Source: Bacteroidales bacterium (lineage in GTDB: Bacteria > Bacteroidota > Bacteroidia > Bacteroidales > VadinHA17). From it: DNA of 6,071 nt. A program made the translations under genes and the position numbers. Positions 1 to 6,071 of this stretch are shown here, in pieces. The DNA is taken from contig JAKEGI010000149.1 of the NCBI GenBank assembly GCA_022615595.1, positions 1 to 6,071 on the forward strand. The letters run 5' to 3'. The notes under the pieces are model-generated. The model made no database searches and was not told the origin of the DNA. It saw only the letters and a program-made list of their open reading frames with translations. The first letter of the stretch is position 1. Each line of letters opens with the position of its first letter.

Positions 1-1
1 C

Positions 2-217
2 AAGCGCAGGGGTAAGGTGGAAGGTATGGAATCGAAAGCAGGTGCAAGGGTCATCAGGGCAAAAGTACCTCTGGCAGAAAACTTCGGATACGTTACAGTA
101 CTTCGGACCCTTACCTCGGGAAGAGCAACATCCACAATGGAGTTCTCACATTTTGAAGAGGTGCCTGCAGAATTATCGAAGAAAATTATTGAAGTAACAA
201 CAGGAAAAATTCTTTAA
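2..217 (+). CDS. fusA: Elongation factor G, C-terminal end (partial, 5' truncated by window)
   Basis: This is the last 71 codons of translation elongation factor G, the GTPase that drives tRNA and mRNA translocation on the ribosome and helps recycle ribosomes. The visible part is the C-terminal domain V region. It opens with [20 protein letters not shown] and continues through [20 protein letters not shown] and [13 protein letters not shown], the hallmark end of the EF-G family. The GTPase G domain and domains II-IV lie upstream, outside the window. The frame is open from base 2, and the TAA stop is at 215-217. The gene sits only 5 bases before rpsJ, which suggests cotranscription with the ribosomal protein genes. 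The exact paralog cannot be confirmed from the tail alone, but location in the ribosomal cluster favours the housekeeping fusA. Confidence 0.95.
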   Translation, partial: KRRGKVEGMESKAGARVIRAKVPLAENFGYVTVLRTLTSGRATSTMEFSHFEEVPAELSKKIIEVTTGKIL

Positions 218-222
218 AAAAG

Positions 223-528
223 ATGAGTCAGAAAATCCGCATCAAACTGAAGTCTTACGATCATAACCTGGTCGACAAGTCGGCTGAAAAGATTGTAAAG
301 ACAGTCAAATCAACGGGTGCAGTAGTCAGCGGTCCGATACCGCTCCCCACCCACAAGAAGATTTATACGGTGCTTCGTTCACCGTTCGTGAACAAGAAGG
401 CAAGAGAGCAGTTCGAACTGTCATCATACAAGAGGCTGCTTGACATATACAGCTCAACACCCAAAACCATCGACGCTCTGATGAAGCTGGAACTGCCGAG
501 CGGGGTTGAAGTGGAAATAAAAGTGTGA
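223..528 (+). CDS. rpsJ: 30S ribosomal protein S10
   Basis: This is ribosomal protein S10 of the small-subunit head, also known as NusE for its role in transcription antitermination and transcription-translation coupling. The protein has 101 residues, normal for the family. It begins [18 protein letters not shown] and carries the conserved extended-loop region around residues 37-65 ([19 protein letters not shown], then KKAREQFE), which reaches into the 30S head in known structures. The ATG at 223 follows the fusA stop after AAAAG, with no Shine-Dalgarno sequence. The stop is TGA at 526-528; most neighbours use TAA. It is the first gene of the S10 cluster here, but it has no leader of its own, so its expression probably depends on a promoter upstream of or within fusA. 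Confidence 0.97.
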   Translation: MSQKIRIKLKSYDHNLVDKSAEKIVKTVKSTGAVVSGPIPLPTHKKIYTVLRSPFVNKKAREQFELSSYKRLLDIYSSTPKTIDALMKLELPSGVEVEIKV

Positions 529-548
529 AACCGGTAAAATACTGAATT

Positions 549-1166
549 ATGCAGGGATTAATAGGAAAAAAAGTAGGGATGACATCCGTTTTCGATGAGA
601 ATGGAAAAAGTATCCCGTGCACGGTACTGGAGGTTGGCCCTTGTGTTGTGACACAGGTCAAGACCGTGGAGAATGACGGATATTCAGCATTGCAGCTTGG
701 TTTTGACGATAAGAAGGAGAAAGCCAGCAACAAGGCTGAGATAGGACATTTCAGGAAGGCCAGCACGGCACCCAAGAGAAAGGTGGCTGAGTTTGTAGGC
801 TTTGAAGATGGAAAATATAAGACAGGTGATGTCATCACCGTTGATCTGTTCAGCGATGATACATTTCTTGATGTAAGAGGATGGACCAAAGGAAAAGGCT
901 TCCAGGGTGTTATCAAGCGTCACGGCTTCGGCGGTGTAGGCGGTACCACTCATGGTCAGCATGACAGGCTGAGAGCTCCCGGTTCAGTAGGTGCTTCGTC
1001 ATGGCCTTCAAGGGTCATGCCCGGAATGCGCATGGCAGGCCGTACAGGCGGACGCCAGATGGAGACGGAACTGAGGGTGGTCAGGATACTTACTGATTCA
1101 AACCTGTTGCTTGTTAAGGGTGCCGTCCCCGGCCCCAAAGGTGGTTACATAATAATTACAAAGTAA
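549..1166 (+). CDS. rplC: 50S ribosomal protein L3
   Basis: This is ribosomal protein L3, an early assembly protein of the 50S subunit whose long central loop reaches toward the peptidyl transferase centre. It has 205 residues, the usual length. Family signatures are the start [20 protein letters not shown], the [17 protein letters not shown] block at about 113-129, [14 protein letters not shown] at about 135-148, and [14 protein letters not shown] near the C-terminus. The loop at about 149-175 is atypical: it reads [20 protein letters not shown] and then RQMETE, where most relatives have a form such as (D/E)RVTVQ. The glutamine methylated in E. coli L3 (Q150) aligns with Ser151. The start at 549 lies 20 bases after rpsJ without a Shine-Dalgarno sequence. 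The stop shares one base with the rplD start. Confidence 0.97.
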   Translation: MQGLIGKKVGMTSVFDENGKSIPCTVLEVGPCVVTQVKTVENDGYSALQLGFDDKKEKASNKAEIGHFRKASTAPKRKVAEFVGFEDGKYKTGDVITVDLFSDDTFLDVRGWTKGKGFQGVIKRHGFGGVGGTTHGQHDRLRAPGSVGASSWPSRVMPGMRMAGRTGGRQMETELRVVRILTDSNLLLVKGAVPGPKGGYIIITK

Positions 1167-1789
1167 TGGAAGTAGCAGTATTCAATATAGAAGGTAAAGA
1201 GACCGGAAGAAAGGTTAGTCTTAACGAAACCATCTTCGGCATTGAACCGAATGATCACGCCATCTACCTTGATACCAAACAGTATCTTGCCAACCAGAGA
1301 CAGGGTACTCACAAGGCTAAAGAGCGCGGTGAAATAATGGGCAGTACCCGCAAACTCAAGAAACAGAAAGGCACTGGAACAGCACGTTTCGGCAGCATCA
1401 AGAACCCTGAGTTCCGCGGCGGTGGCCGTATCTTCGGCCCCAGACCCAGATTCTACGGGTTCAAGCTCAATAAAAAGGTGAAACAGCTGGCAAGAAAATC
1501 AGCCCTTTCATATAAGGCAAAAGAGAACAAAATCATTATTCTCGAGGACTTTTCATTTGAAGCTCCCAGGACCTCAAAAATGGCCGGAATGAGCGCAAAC
1601 CTCAATATAATGAATAAAAAATCGCTTTTTGTTTTACCGGAACAAAATAATAATATATATTTGTCATCTCGAAATTTACAGGGAGTTGAAGTTGTAACTA
1701 TCAGTGATTTAAATACTTACAGCATTATGAAGGCCTCAACTCTGGTGATTACAGAGAGTGCAGTTGATGTTTTGCAGTCAACTTTTTAA
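1166..1789 (+). CDS. rplD: 50S ribosomal protein L4
   Basis: This is ribosomal protein L4, an early 50S assembly protein. Its extended loop helps form the constriction of the peptide exit tunnel together with L22. It has 207 residues. The tunnel loop is at about 60-97, with [19 protein letters not shown] followed by [12 protein letters not shown]; Lys68 corresponds to E. coli K63, a known macrolide-resistance site, and is unchanged. The C-terminal globular half includes [10 protein letters not shown] and [10 protein letters not shown]. The ATG at 1166 overlaps the rplC stop (TAATG), which suggests translational coupling. Codon use changes within the gene: the 5' half resembles its neighbours, whereas bases 1611-1680 have only 16 G or C in 70. 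In E. coli, L4 represses its own operon; nothing here shows whether that holds in this organism. Confidence 0.97.
   Translation: MEVAVFNIEGKETGRKVSLNETIFGIEPNDHAIYLDTKQYLANQRQGTHKAKERGEIMGSTRKLKKQKGTGTARFGSIKNPEFRGGGRIFGPRPRFYGFKLNKKVKQLARKSALSYKAKENKIIILEDFSFEAPRTSKMAGMSANLNIMNKKSLFVLPEQNNNIYLSSRNLQGVEVVTISDLNTYSIMKASTLVITESAVDVLQSTF
1656..1663 (+). promoter_or_regulatory. Candidate internal Bacteroides-type promoter (-7 motif) within rplD
   Basis: TATATTTG at 1656-1663 matches the Bacteroides vegetative -7 consensus TAnnTTTG exactly. A TTTG at 1628-1631 could serve as the -33 element, but the 24-base spacer is longer than the roughly 20 bases usually seen. The motif lies in the most AT-rich part of the window. 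If active, transcription would start near 1670 and feed rplW onward. An eight-base degenerate motif in AT-rich coding DNA can easily occur by chance, so this is only a candidate. Confidence 0.18.
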
Positions 1790-1792
1790 AAC

Positions 1793-1797
1793 AAGGA
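1793..1797 (+). promoter_or_regulatory. Shine-Dalgarno-like sequence before rplW
   Basis: AAGGA lies in the 17-base rplD-rplW gap and ends 9 bases before the rplW ATG at 1807, an acceptable Shine-Dalgarno distance. It stands out because most starts in this window have no such motif. Bacteroidota generally make little use of Shine-Dalgarno pairing, so its function here is uncertain. Confidence 0.35.
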
Positions 1798-1806
1798 AAC
1801 TGAGAT

Positions 1807-2097
1807 ATGGAAATATTAGTAAAACCCATAGTAACCGAGAAAATGACCAGCCAGGGCGAGAAGTTCAACCGGTATGGTTTTCTGGTTTCACGCAAGGCCA
1901 ACAAGCTGCAGATAAAGAAGGCGGTAGAGGAGCTTTACGGCGTGAATGTTGAATCGGTTAACACCATCAACTACGGCGGTAAGACAAAGACAAGGTATAC
2001 CAAGTCAGGTATCATGAAGGGTCGTACGCCTGCCACGAAGAAGGCTGTCATCACCCTCGCCAAAGGAGAGACAATAGATTTTTACAGCAACATTTAA
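1807..2097 (+). CDS. rplW: 50S ribosomal protein L23
   Basis: This is ribosomal protein L23, located at the exit of the peptide tunnel, where it is a docking site for trigger factor and the signal recognition particle. The protein has 96 residues. It opens with [14 protein letters not shown], the typical N-terminal family motif; Glu11 aligns with E. coli E18, the trigger-factor contact. [20 protein letters not shown] follows at about 31-50, and the C-terminal part has [20 protein letters not shown]. The ATG at 1807 is chosen because it gives this full N-terminus and has AAGGA upstream. A second open frame across 1758-1952 is an out-of-frame shadow. It lies between rplD and rplB, the conserved order of the S10 cluster. 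Confidence 0.96.
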   Translation: MEILVKPIVTEKMTSQGEKFNRYGFLVSRKANKLQIKKAVEELYGVNVESVNTINYGGKTKTRYTKSGIMKGRTPATKKAVITLAKGETIDFYSNI

Positions 2098-2104
2098 AAA
2101 CAAT

Positions 2105-2929
2105 ATGGCAGTCAGAAAGATCAAGCCTGTAACACCAGGTCAGAGACATAAGATCGCAAGCTCCTTCGAGGAGATAACCTGCGATGTGCCGGAGAAATCC
2201 TTACTCGCGCCGCTGAAAAAGTCAGGAGGAAGGAACGTTAACGGCAGGCGGACTATGAGGTACATTGGCGGCGGCCACAAGAAGATGTACCGCGTAATCG
2301 ATTTTCAGCGCAGAAAGGATGATGTATCAGCAACGGTGACATCAGTCGAGTATGATCCGAACCGTTCGGCAAGGATAGCTCTTATAACCTACGCTGACGG
2401 TGAGAAGAGTTACATAGTCGCTCCTTCAGGTTTGAAGGTCGGCCAGACAGTGATGTCAGGAAAGAATGCCGCACCTGAGGTGGGCAATACACTGTTCCTT
2501 GAGGATATACCTCTCGGAACCATTGTTCACAACATTGAGCTCAAACCCGGCAAGGGTGCTGCTCTTGCCCGCAGTGCCGGGACATATGGACAGCTTGCTG
2601 CCCGTGACGGTAAATATGCAATTATCAAGCTTCCTTCGGGTGAGACCAGGATGGTACTTATCACCTGCCGTGCCACGGTAGGTACAGTGTCAAACCCTGA
2701 CCACAGTCTTGAGAGATCCGGCAAGGCAGGGCGCAAGCGCTGGCTGGGCCGCAGGCCTCGCACCAGGGGTGTTGCCATGAACCCTGTTGACCATCCCATG
2801 GGTGGCGGTGAAGGAAGGGCCTCAGGAGGTCATCCCCGTTCACGCAAAGGGATGCCTGCAAAAGGGTTCAAGACAAGGAGCCGTACCAAGTATTCGAACA
2901 AGCATATCATTGAAAGAAGGAAAAAATAA
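2105..2929 (+). CDS. rplB: 50S ribosomal protein L2
   Basis: This is ribosomal protein L2, one of the most conserved 50S proteins, needed for subunit association, tRNA binding and peptidyl transferase activity. It has 274 residues, the full family length. It begins [20 protein letters not shown]. An OB-like RNA-binding domain covers about 40-120, including [20 protein letters not shown] and [17 protein letters not shown], followed by an SH3-like domain at about 125-200. The C-terminal extension contains [19 protein letters not shown]; His230 corresponds to the functionally important E. coli H229 and is present. The second histidine of the E. coli DHPHGGG motif is methionine here, which I recall as common in Bacteroidota. 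The start lies 7 bases after rplW, with an A-rich leader and no Shine-Dalgarno sequence. Confidence 0.98.
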   Translation: MAVRKIKPVTPGQRHKIASSFEEITCDVPEKSLLAPLKKSGGRNVNGRRTMRYIGGGHKKMYRVIDFQRRKDDVSATVTSVEYDPNRSARIALITYADGEKSYIVAPSGLKVGQTVMSGKNAAPEVGNTLFLEDIPLGTIVHNIELKPGKGAALARSAGTYGQLAARDGKYAIIKLPSGETRMVLITCRATVGTVSNPDHSLERSGKAGRKRWLGRRPRTRGVAMNPVDHPMGGGEGRASGGHPRSRKGMPAKGFKTRSRTKYSNKHIIERRKK

Positions 2930-2937
2930 TTGATACG

Positions 2938-3204
2938 ATGAGCAGATCTATTAAAAAAGGCCCATTCATCGACCTGCACCTGGGCAATAAGGTGGACAAG
3001 ATGAATGATAGCGGTAAGAAGACGGTGATCAAGACATGGTCAAGAAGATCAGTTATTTCTCCTGACTTTGTTGGTCACACGGTGGCAGTACATAACGGAA
3101 ACAAGTTTATACCTGTTTACATTACCGAGAATATGGTTGGTCACAAGCTGGGTGAATTTGCCCCTACCCGTACCTTCCGCGGTCATGGTGGAAAACAGAA
3201 ATAG
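2938..3204 (+). CDS. rpsS: 30S ribosomal protein S19
   Basis: This is ribosomal protein S19, which sits in the 30S head with S13, takes part in the inter-subunit bridge region and contacts the A-site tRNA. The 88 residues match the usual size. It begins [15 protein letters not shown] and carries the family block [20 protein letters not shown] at about 32-51, then [20 protein letters not shown] at about 59-78. The ATG is 8 bases after rplB; an AAGGA at 2917-2921, inside the rplB end, is too far upstream to be a convincing ribosome binding site. The stop is TAG. It is followed by the longest gap in the window (35 bases) before rplV. Confidence 0.97.
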   Translation: MSRSIKKGPFIDLHLGNKVDKMNDSGKKTVIKTWSRRSVISPDFVGHTVAVHNGNKFIPVYITENMVGHKLGEFAPTRTFRGHGGKQK

Positions 3205-3239
3205 GGTAATGTATCTTAATAACTGAAAAAGTATCAGAA

Positions 3240-3659
3240 ATGGGTGCAAGAAAAAGAATAAGCGCCGGCATCAGGAAGGAAGCCGCAAAAGAGAGGAGCA
3301 GGGCCGTTCTGCGTAACGTCCCCACCTCACCGCGTAAGATGAGATATGTAACTGAGCTGATAAGGGGTCAGGAGGTCAACAAGGCCCTCGATATCCTTAA
3401 GTTCAGTACCAAGGAGGCCTCACGCAGGGTTGAGAAGCTCCTTCTTTCAGCCATTGCCAACTGGCAGTCAAAGAACGAAGGCGTACGTCTCGAAGAGAGT
3501 GACCTTTATGTCAAGGAGGTGCAGGTCGACGGCGGCCGCATACTGCGCAGGATACAGCCTGCCCCGCAGGGAAGGGCTTACCGTATCCGCAAGAGATCAA
3601 ACCACATTACCCTTGTTCTGGGAAGCAGAAAACAGGAAGTTGAAAACATTTCAAAGTAA
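3240..3659 (+). CDS. rplV: 50S ribosomal protein L22
   Basis: This is ribosomal protein L22, a 23S rRNA-binding protein whose long beta-hairpin lines the exit tunnel opposite the L4 loop. It has 139 residues, longer than the 110-residue E. coli protein because of N- and C-terminal extensions seen in Bacteroidota ([20 protein letters not shown] at the start, KQEVENISK at the end). Core motifs are [20 protein letters not shown] at about 26-45, [14 protein letters not shown] at about 62-75, and the hairpin at about 90-118 with [23 protein letters not shown] at 102-104 occupies the place of the E. coli MKR motif, whose deletion gives macrolide resistance; the loop is not deleted here. The upstream gap is AT-rich and has no Shine-Dalgarno sequence. 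Confidence 0.97.
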   Translation: MGARKRISAGIRKEAAKERSRAVLRNVPTSPRKMRYVTELIRGQEVNKALDILKFSTKEASRRVEKLLLSAIANWQSKNEGVRLEESDLYVKEVQVDGGRILRRIQPAPQGRAYRIRKRSNHITLVLGSRKQEVENISK

Positions 3660-3662
3660 AAG

Positions 3663-4400
3663 ATGGGACAAAAAGTTAATCCGATAGGCAACAGAGTTGG
3701 AATCATCAAAGGTTGGGATTCAAACTGGTATGGTGGAAGCGACTTCTCGAGCAAGCTTGTTGAAGATACCAAGATAAGGGAATACCTTAATGCCAGGCTT
3801 GCCAAAGCCAGTCTCTCAAAGATTGTCATTGAACGTACCCTCAAGCTCATCACCGTCACCGTCAACACTGCCCGCCCCGGTATTATTATCGGAAAAGGGG
3901 GACAGGAAGTTGATAAACTCAAGGAAGAGCTCAAGAAGATCACAAAGAAGGAGGTACAGATCAACATCTTTGAGGTCAAGCGTCCCGAGCTTGATGCAGC
4001 TATCGTTGCCGGTAACATTGCTCGCCAGGTTGAAGGCAAGATCTCATACCGCCGCGCTATCAAGATGTCGATTGCCTCTACGATGCGCATGGGTGCCGAA
4101 GGGATCAAGGTCGTTATCTCCGGCAGGCTCGGAGGGGCTGAGATGGCTCGCCGCGAAACATACAAGGATGGAAGAATCCCGCTTCATACTTTCCGTGCAG
4201 ACATAGATTATGCCCTTGGCGAGGCCCTTACCAAGGTAGGGCTCATAGGCATCAAGGTATGGATCTGCAACGGCGAGGTTTATGGCAAGCGTGACCTCAG
4301 TCCGAATATCGCCGCAAAAAGTGCCAAGGGTGGCAAGGCTCCCGCCGGCGGCTTCAGGAAGAAGGGTGGAGGAAACAAGAAAGATAACCGAGATAGGTAA
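3663..4400 (+). CDS. rpsC: 30S ribosomal protein S3
   Basis: This is ribosomal protein S3, which forms part of the mRNA entry tunnel of the 30S subunit and contributes to its mRNA helicase activity together with S4. It has 245 residues. [20 protein letters not shown] opens the protein. A type II KH RNA-binding domain follows, with the GXXG loop as GKGG at 77-80 within [20 protein letters not shown]. The C-terminal domain has [20 protein letters not shown] at 130-149 and [20 protein letters not shown] at 153-172. The last 25 or so residues are a Gly/Lys-rich basic tail ([17 protein letters not shown]), probably flexible. The start is 3 bases after the rplV stop, so coupled translation is likely. 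Confidence 0.98.
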   Translation: MGQKVNPIGNRVGIIKGWDSNWYGGSDFSSKLVEDTKIREYLNARLAKASLSKIVIERTLKLITVTVNTARPGIIIGKGGQEVDKLKEELKKITKKEVQINIFEVKRPELDAAIVAGNIARQVEGKISYRRAIKMSIASTMRMGAEGIKVVISGRLGGAEMARRETYKDGRIPLHTFRADIDYALGEALTKVGLIGIKVWICNGEVYGKRDLSPNIAAKSAKGGKAPAGGFRKKGGGNKKDNRDR

Positions 4401-4421
4401 TAAATATAATAGAATATAGCG

Positions 4422-4844
4422 ATGTTACAACCGAAGAAGACCAAATTCAGGAGGAGCCAGAAGGGCAGGATGAAAGGCAATGCCCAGAGGGGCAACCAGC
4501 TGGCATTCGGATCATTTGGCATCAAGGTCCTTGAAGAAGCCTGGATAACAGGTCGCCAGATTGAGGCTGCCAGACAGGCTGTCACCCGTCATATGAAACG
4601 TGAAGGACAGCTCTGGATCCGCATCTTCCCTGACAAGCCCATAACAAAGAAGCCTGCTGAGGTGCGTATGGGTAAAGGAAAAGGTGCCCCTGAAGGATTC
4701 GTTGTTCCCGTTACACCGGGAAGGATAGTCCTTGAAGCTGAGGGTGTTCCCTTTGATGTGGCCAAGGAGGCACTCCGTCTCGGAGCTCAGAAGCTTCCTG
4801 TCCCCACAAAATTCGTGGTGCGCCGTGATTACGTCCAGGAATAA
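4422..4844 (+). CDS. rplP: 50S ribosomal protein L16
   Basis: This is ribosomal protein L16, a late-assembling 50S protein near the A-site tRNA elbow and the central protuberance. It has 140 residues. It begins [20 protein letters not shown], and the core contains [20 protein letters not shown] at 41-60 and [20 protein letters not shown] at 64-83, followed by GKGKGAPE. Arg82 aligns with E. coli Arg81, which is hydroxylated by the YcfD/RoxA oxygenase in that species; whether it is modified here is unknown. The 21-base gap from rpsC is very AT-rich (TAATAAATATAATAGAATAT) and has neither a Shine-Dalgarno sequence nor the TAnnTTTG promoter motif. Confidence 0.97.
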   Translation: MLQPKKTKFRRSQKGRMKGNAQRGNQLAFGSFGIKVLEEAWITGRQIEAARQAVTRHMKREGQLWIRIFPDKPITKKPAEVRMGKGKGAPEGFVVPVTPGRIVLEAEGVPFDVAKEALRLGAQKLPVPTKFVVRRDYVQE

Positions 4845-4856
4845 AAAACTACAGTG

Positions 4857-5060
4857 ATGAAGAGTTCAGAGATAAAAGAATTAAGCAACCAGGAGCTTCT
4901 CGAGAGAATCGACAACGAGAGGACCAGTCTTGTGCGCATGAAGCTTAACCACGCAATTTCCCCGCTTGAAAATCCGCAGAAGATCAAGGAGAGCAGGAAG
5001 ACCATTGCGAGGCTTATGACAGAGAAGCGCAAGAGAGAGATGAATGAGAAAACAAAATAG
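4857..5060 (+). CDS. rpmC: 50S ribosomal protein L29
   Basis: This is ribosomal protein L29, a small two-helix protein next to L23 at the tunnel exit. The ATG at 4857 gives 67 residues. An in-frame GTG at 4854, one codon earlier, is possible, but ATG gives the expected [18 protein letters not shown] start. The middle block [20 protein letters not shown] at 31-50 is the family core in a form characteristic of Bacteroidota. The C-terminus is short and basic ([11 protein letters not shown]). Charged residues dominate and there is no membrane segment, as expected for a helical hairpin. It lies 12 bases after rplP and 11 bases before rpsQ, in the usual rplP-rpmC-rpsQ order. The stop is TAG. Confidence 0.95.
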   Translation: MKSSEIKELSNQELLERIDNERTSLVRMKLNHAISPLENPQKIKESRKTIARLMTEKRKREMNEKTK

Positions 5061-5071
5061 CCGCTATCAGC

Positions 5072-5329
5072 ATGGAAGAAAGGAATCTTAGAAAAGAACG
5101 TATAGGTGTCGTCGTCAGCAACAAGATGGACAAGTCTATCGTCGTTGCCATCAAGAGAAAGGTCAAGCACCCCATTTATGGCAAGTTCGTTAACAAGACG
5201 AAAAAGCTTATGGCTCACGATGAGGCAAACACCTGCAACATAGGTGATACGGTACGCATAATGGAGACCAGGCCTCTCAGCAAGAACAAAGCCTGGAGAT
5301 TGGTTGAAGTAATCGAAAGAGCTAAGTAA
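5072..5329 (+). CDS. rpsQ: 30S ribosomal protein S17
   Basis: This is ribosomal protein S17, a primary 16S rRNA-binding protein with an OB fold, important for early 30S assembly. The 85 residues match the family length. Motifs are [20 protein letters not shown] at 7-26, [20 protein letters not shown] at 32-51 and the signature region [20 protein letters not shown] at 56-75. The ATG at 5072 is the first start in frame after the rpmC stop and gives the normal N-terminus. The 11-base gap has no purine-rich ribosome binding site. It is the last gene of the classical S10 cluster; rplN follows after two bases, so no boundary with the spc cluster is visible. Confidence 0.96.
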   Translation: MEERNLRKERIGVVVSNKMDKSIVVAIKRKVKHPIYGKFVNKTKKLMAHDEANTCNIGDTVRIMETRPLSKNKAWRLVEVIERAK

Positions 5330-5331
5330 TT

Positions 5332-5697
5332 ATGATACAGCAGGAAAGCAGATTGACTGTTGCCGACAACACAGGTGCCAAAGAGGTTCTTTGCATCAGG
5401 GTGCTCGGCGGAAGCAAGAAGAGGTATGCAAGTGTCGGTGACAAAATCGTTGTCTCCGTAAAGAGTGCACTGCCCTCCGGTGAAGCGAAGAAAGGAACAG
5501 TGAGTAAGGCGGTCGTGGTAAGAACAAAGAAGGAGATACGCCGTGCTGACGGTTCTTATATCCGCTTTGATGACAATGCCGTGGTACTCCTCAACAACCA
5601 GGATGAGGTGCGCGGCACGCGTATCTTCGGACCTGTCGCCAGGGAACTGCGTGACAAGTACATGAAGATCGTCTCTCTTGCACCTGAAGTGTTATAA
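5332..5697 (+). CDS. rplN: 50S ribosomal protein L14
   Basis: This is ribosomal protein L14, a conserved 50S protein at the subunit interface that contacts 16S rRNA, L19 and, in other bacteria, the silencing factor RsfS. It has 121 residues. It begins [20 protein letters not shown] and continues with [20 protein letters not shown], both family hallmarks. [20 protein letters not shown] lies at 71-90 and [20 protein letters not shown] at 95-114. In E. coli this is the first gene of the separate spc operon. Here it starts 2 bases after rpsQ, so readthrough from the S10 cluster is the simplest reading. No promoter motif was recognised before it. Confidence 0.97.
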   Translation: MIQQESRLTVADNTGAKEVLCIRVLGGSKKRYASVGDKIVVSVKSALPSGEAKKGTVSKAVVVRTKKEIRRADGSYIRFDDNAVVLLNNQDEVRGTRIFGPVARELRDKYMKIVSLAPEVL

Positions 5698-5715
5698 TTT
5701 TTAAACTGACACCCG

Positions 5716-6039
5716 ATGCAGAAAAAAATACATATCAAAAAAGGAGACACAGTGGCAGTCATTGCCGGTGAGTCGAAAGGACAGAAGGGTCGTGTCCTCG
5801 AGGTTGACAGGGACAAGAACAAAGCCCTGGTGGAAGGAGTGAACATGGTATCAAAACATACCAAACCGAATGCCAAGGCGCCCCAGGGAGGCATTCTCAA
5901 GAAAGAGGCTCCCATCCATATCTCGAACCTCATGGTGGTTGACCCCACAGGCGGCAAGCCGACGCGCATTGGCCGCAGACTGAACGATAAAAATAAATTA
6001 GTGCGTTATTCCAAAAAATCAGGAGAGGAGATCAAGTAA
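5716..6039 (+). CDS. rplX: 50S ribosomal protein L24
   Basis: This is ribosomal protein L24, one of the two assembly-initiator proteins of the 50S subunit, bound near the 5' end of 23S rRNA close to the tunnel exit. It has 107 residues. The KOW motif lies at about 7-33 ([20 protein letters not shown], then VLEVDRDK). It is followed by [20 protein letters not shown] at 39-58, and by [20 protein letters not shown] at 64-83, both typical of the family. The ATG at 5716 is preceded by an AT-rich 18-base gap without a Shine-Dalgarno sequence. The 3' end carries the purine-rich sequence that may serve rplE, and its stop overlaps the rplE start. Confidence 0.96.
   Translation: MQKKIHIKKGDTVAVIAGESKGQKGRVLEVDRDKNKALVEGVNMVSKHTKPNAKAPQGGILKKEAPIHISNLMVVDPTGGKPTRIGRRLNDKNKLVRYSKKSGEEIK
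6021..6030 (+). promoter_or_regulatory. Shine-Dalgarno-like sequence before rplE
   Basis: AGGAGAGGAG near the end of rplX contains two AGGAG copies. The second ends 8 bases before the rplE ATG at 6039, good Shine-Dalgarno spacing. The bases also encode the Ser-Gly-Glu-Glu stretch of L24, so the motif could be a by-product of those codons. Together with the TAATG overlap it suggests that translation of L24 and L5 is coupled. Confidence 0.4.
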
Positions 6040-6071
6040 TGTACACGCCTGCATTAAAGAATAAATACAAG
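6039..6071 (+). CDS. rplE: 50S ribosomal protein L5, N-terminal start (partial, cut by window end)
   Basis: Only the first 11 codons are visible, reading [11 protein letters not shown]. They fit the N-terminus of ribosomal protein L5, the 5S rRNA-binding protein of the central protuberance, where a Leu-Lys-x-x-Tyr pattern is common. The call rests mainly on position: rplE follows rplX in the spc cluster of nearly all bacteria. The ATG shares its A with the rplX TAA stop and has a purine-rich AGGAG upstream. The short visible sequence alone would not prove the identity. Confidence 0.85.
   Translation, partial: MYTPALKNKYK

Noticed and set aside
326..916. Reverse-strand open frame of 196 codons opposite rpsJ and rplC
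   Set aside because: It lies antisense to two certain ribosomal protein genes, its translation resembles no known protein, and it spans a gene junction. Low stop frequency opposite codon-biased genes explains it.
1758..1952. Small + strand open frame overlapping the rplD end and rplW start
   Set aside because: It overlaps L23 out of frame and shows no conserved motif; L23 itself accounts for the sequence.
3578..4165. Reverse-strand open frame of 195 codons opposite rplV and rpsC
   Set aside because: Its Leu/Ser-rich translation is the expected shadow of Lys/Glu/Arg-rich ribosomal protein codons. It has no recognisable domain and overlaps two confident genes.
3790..4206. Second + strand open frame of 138 codons within rpsC
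   Set aside because: It is out of frame within a fully conserved S3 gene and its Ser/Pro/Arg-rich product has no family resemblance.
4854..4856. GTG as the rpmC start codon
   Set aside because: The ATG immediately after it gives the typical L29 N-terminus, so the GTG adds only one residue with no support.
5693..5698. TATAAT at the rplN-rplX junction as a possible promoter for rplX and downstream genes
   Set aside because: The nearest -35-like sequence (TTGCAC at 5678-5683) is only 9 bases upstream, and the motif does not fit the TAnnTTTG pattern expected for Bacteroidota. It also overlaps the rplN stop codon.
1..6071. Terminators, tRNA or ncRNA genes, CRISPR repeats, insertion sequences or a novel system
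   Set aside because: Genes fill nearly all of the window, the gaps are 35 bases or fewer, and I see no hairpin followed by a T-run, no spaced direct repeats and no gene foreign to the conserved ribosomal cluster.

Overview
This window is a compact, one-direction run of translation genes. It holds the 3' end of fusA (elongation factor G), then the complete S10 cluster (rpsJ, rplC, rplD, rplW, rplB, rpsS, rplV, rpsC, rplP, rpmC, rpsQ), then the start of the spc cluster (rplN, rplX and the first 11 codons of rplE). All genes are on the + strand. Only about 160 bases lie between genes, and the largest gap is 35 bases. I see no mobile element, RNA gene, CRISPR array or terminator. There is no stretch over 300 bases without a gene.

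The window most likely comes from a member of the Bacteroidota, probably near Bacteroidales. The reasons are: fusA directly abuts rpsJ with no tuf gene between them; most start codons lack a Shine-Dalgarno sequence and follow short A-rich leaders; L29 carries the NHxISPLENP block; L2 carries [16 protein letters not shown]; and L22, S3 and L24 have the lengths and tails I associate with that phylum. Genus or species cannot be read from this window.

Layout: 2-217 is the EF-G C-terminus; 223-528 S10; 549-1166 L3; 1166-1789 L4 (overlaps L3 by one base); 1807-2097 L23; 2105-2929 L2; 2938-3204 S19; 3240-3659 L22; 3663-4400 S3; 4422-4844 L16; 4857-5060 L29; 5072-5329 S17; 5332-5697 L14; 5716-6039 L24; 6039 to the window end is the start of L5 (overlaps L24 by one base). 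The spacing suggests one long polycistronic message that begins upstream of the window and continues past its end, so that EF-G and the ribosomal proteins are made together.

The window is essentially ordinary core genome, and I found no undescribed system. The points most worth a second look are an AT-rich patch in the 3' half of rplD that contains a Bacteroides-type -7 promoter motif, an atypical central loop in L3, and the lack of room for an E. coli-type S10 leader ahead of rpsJ.
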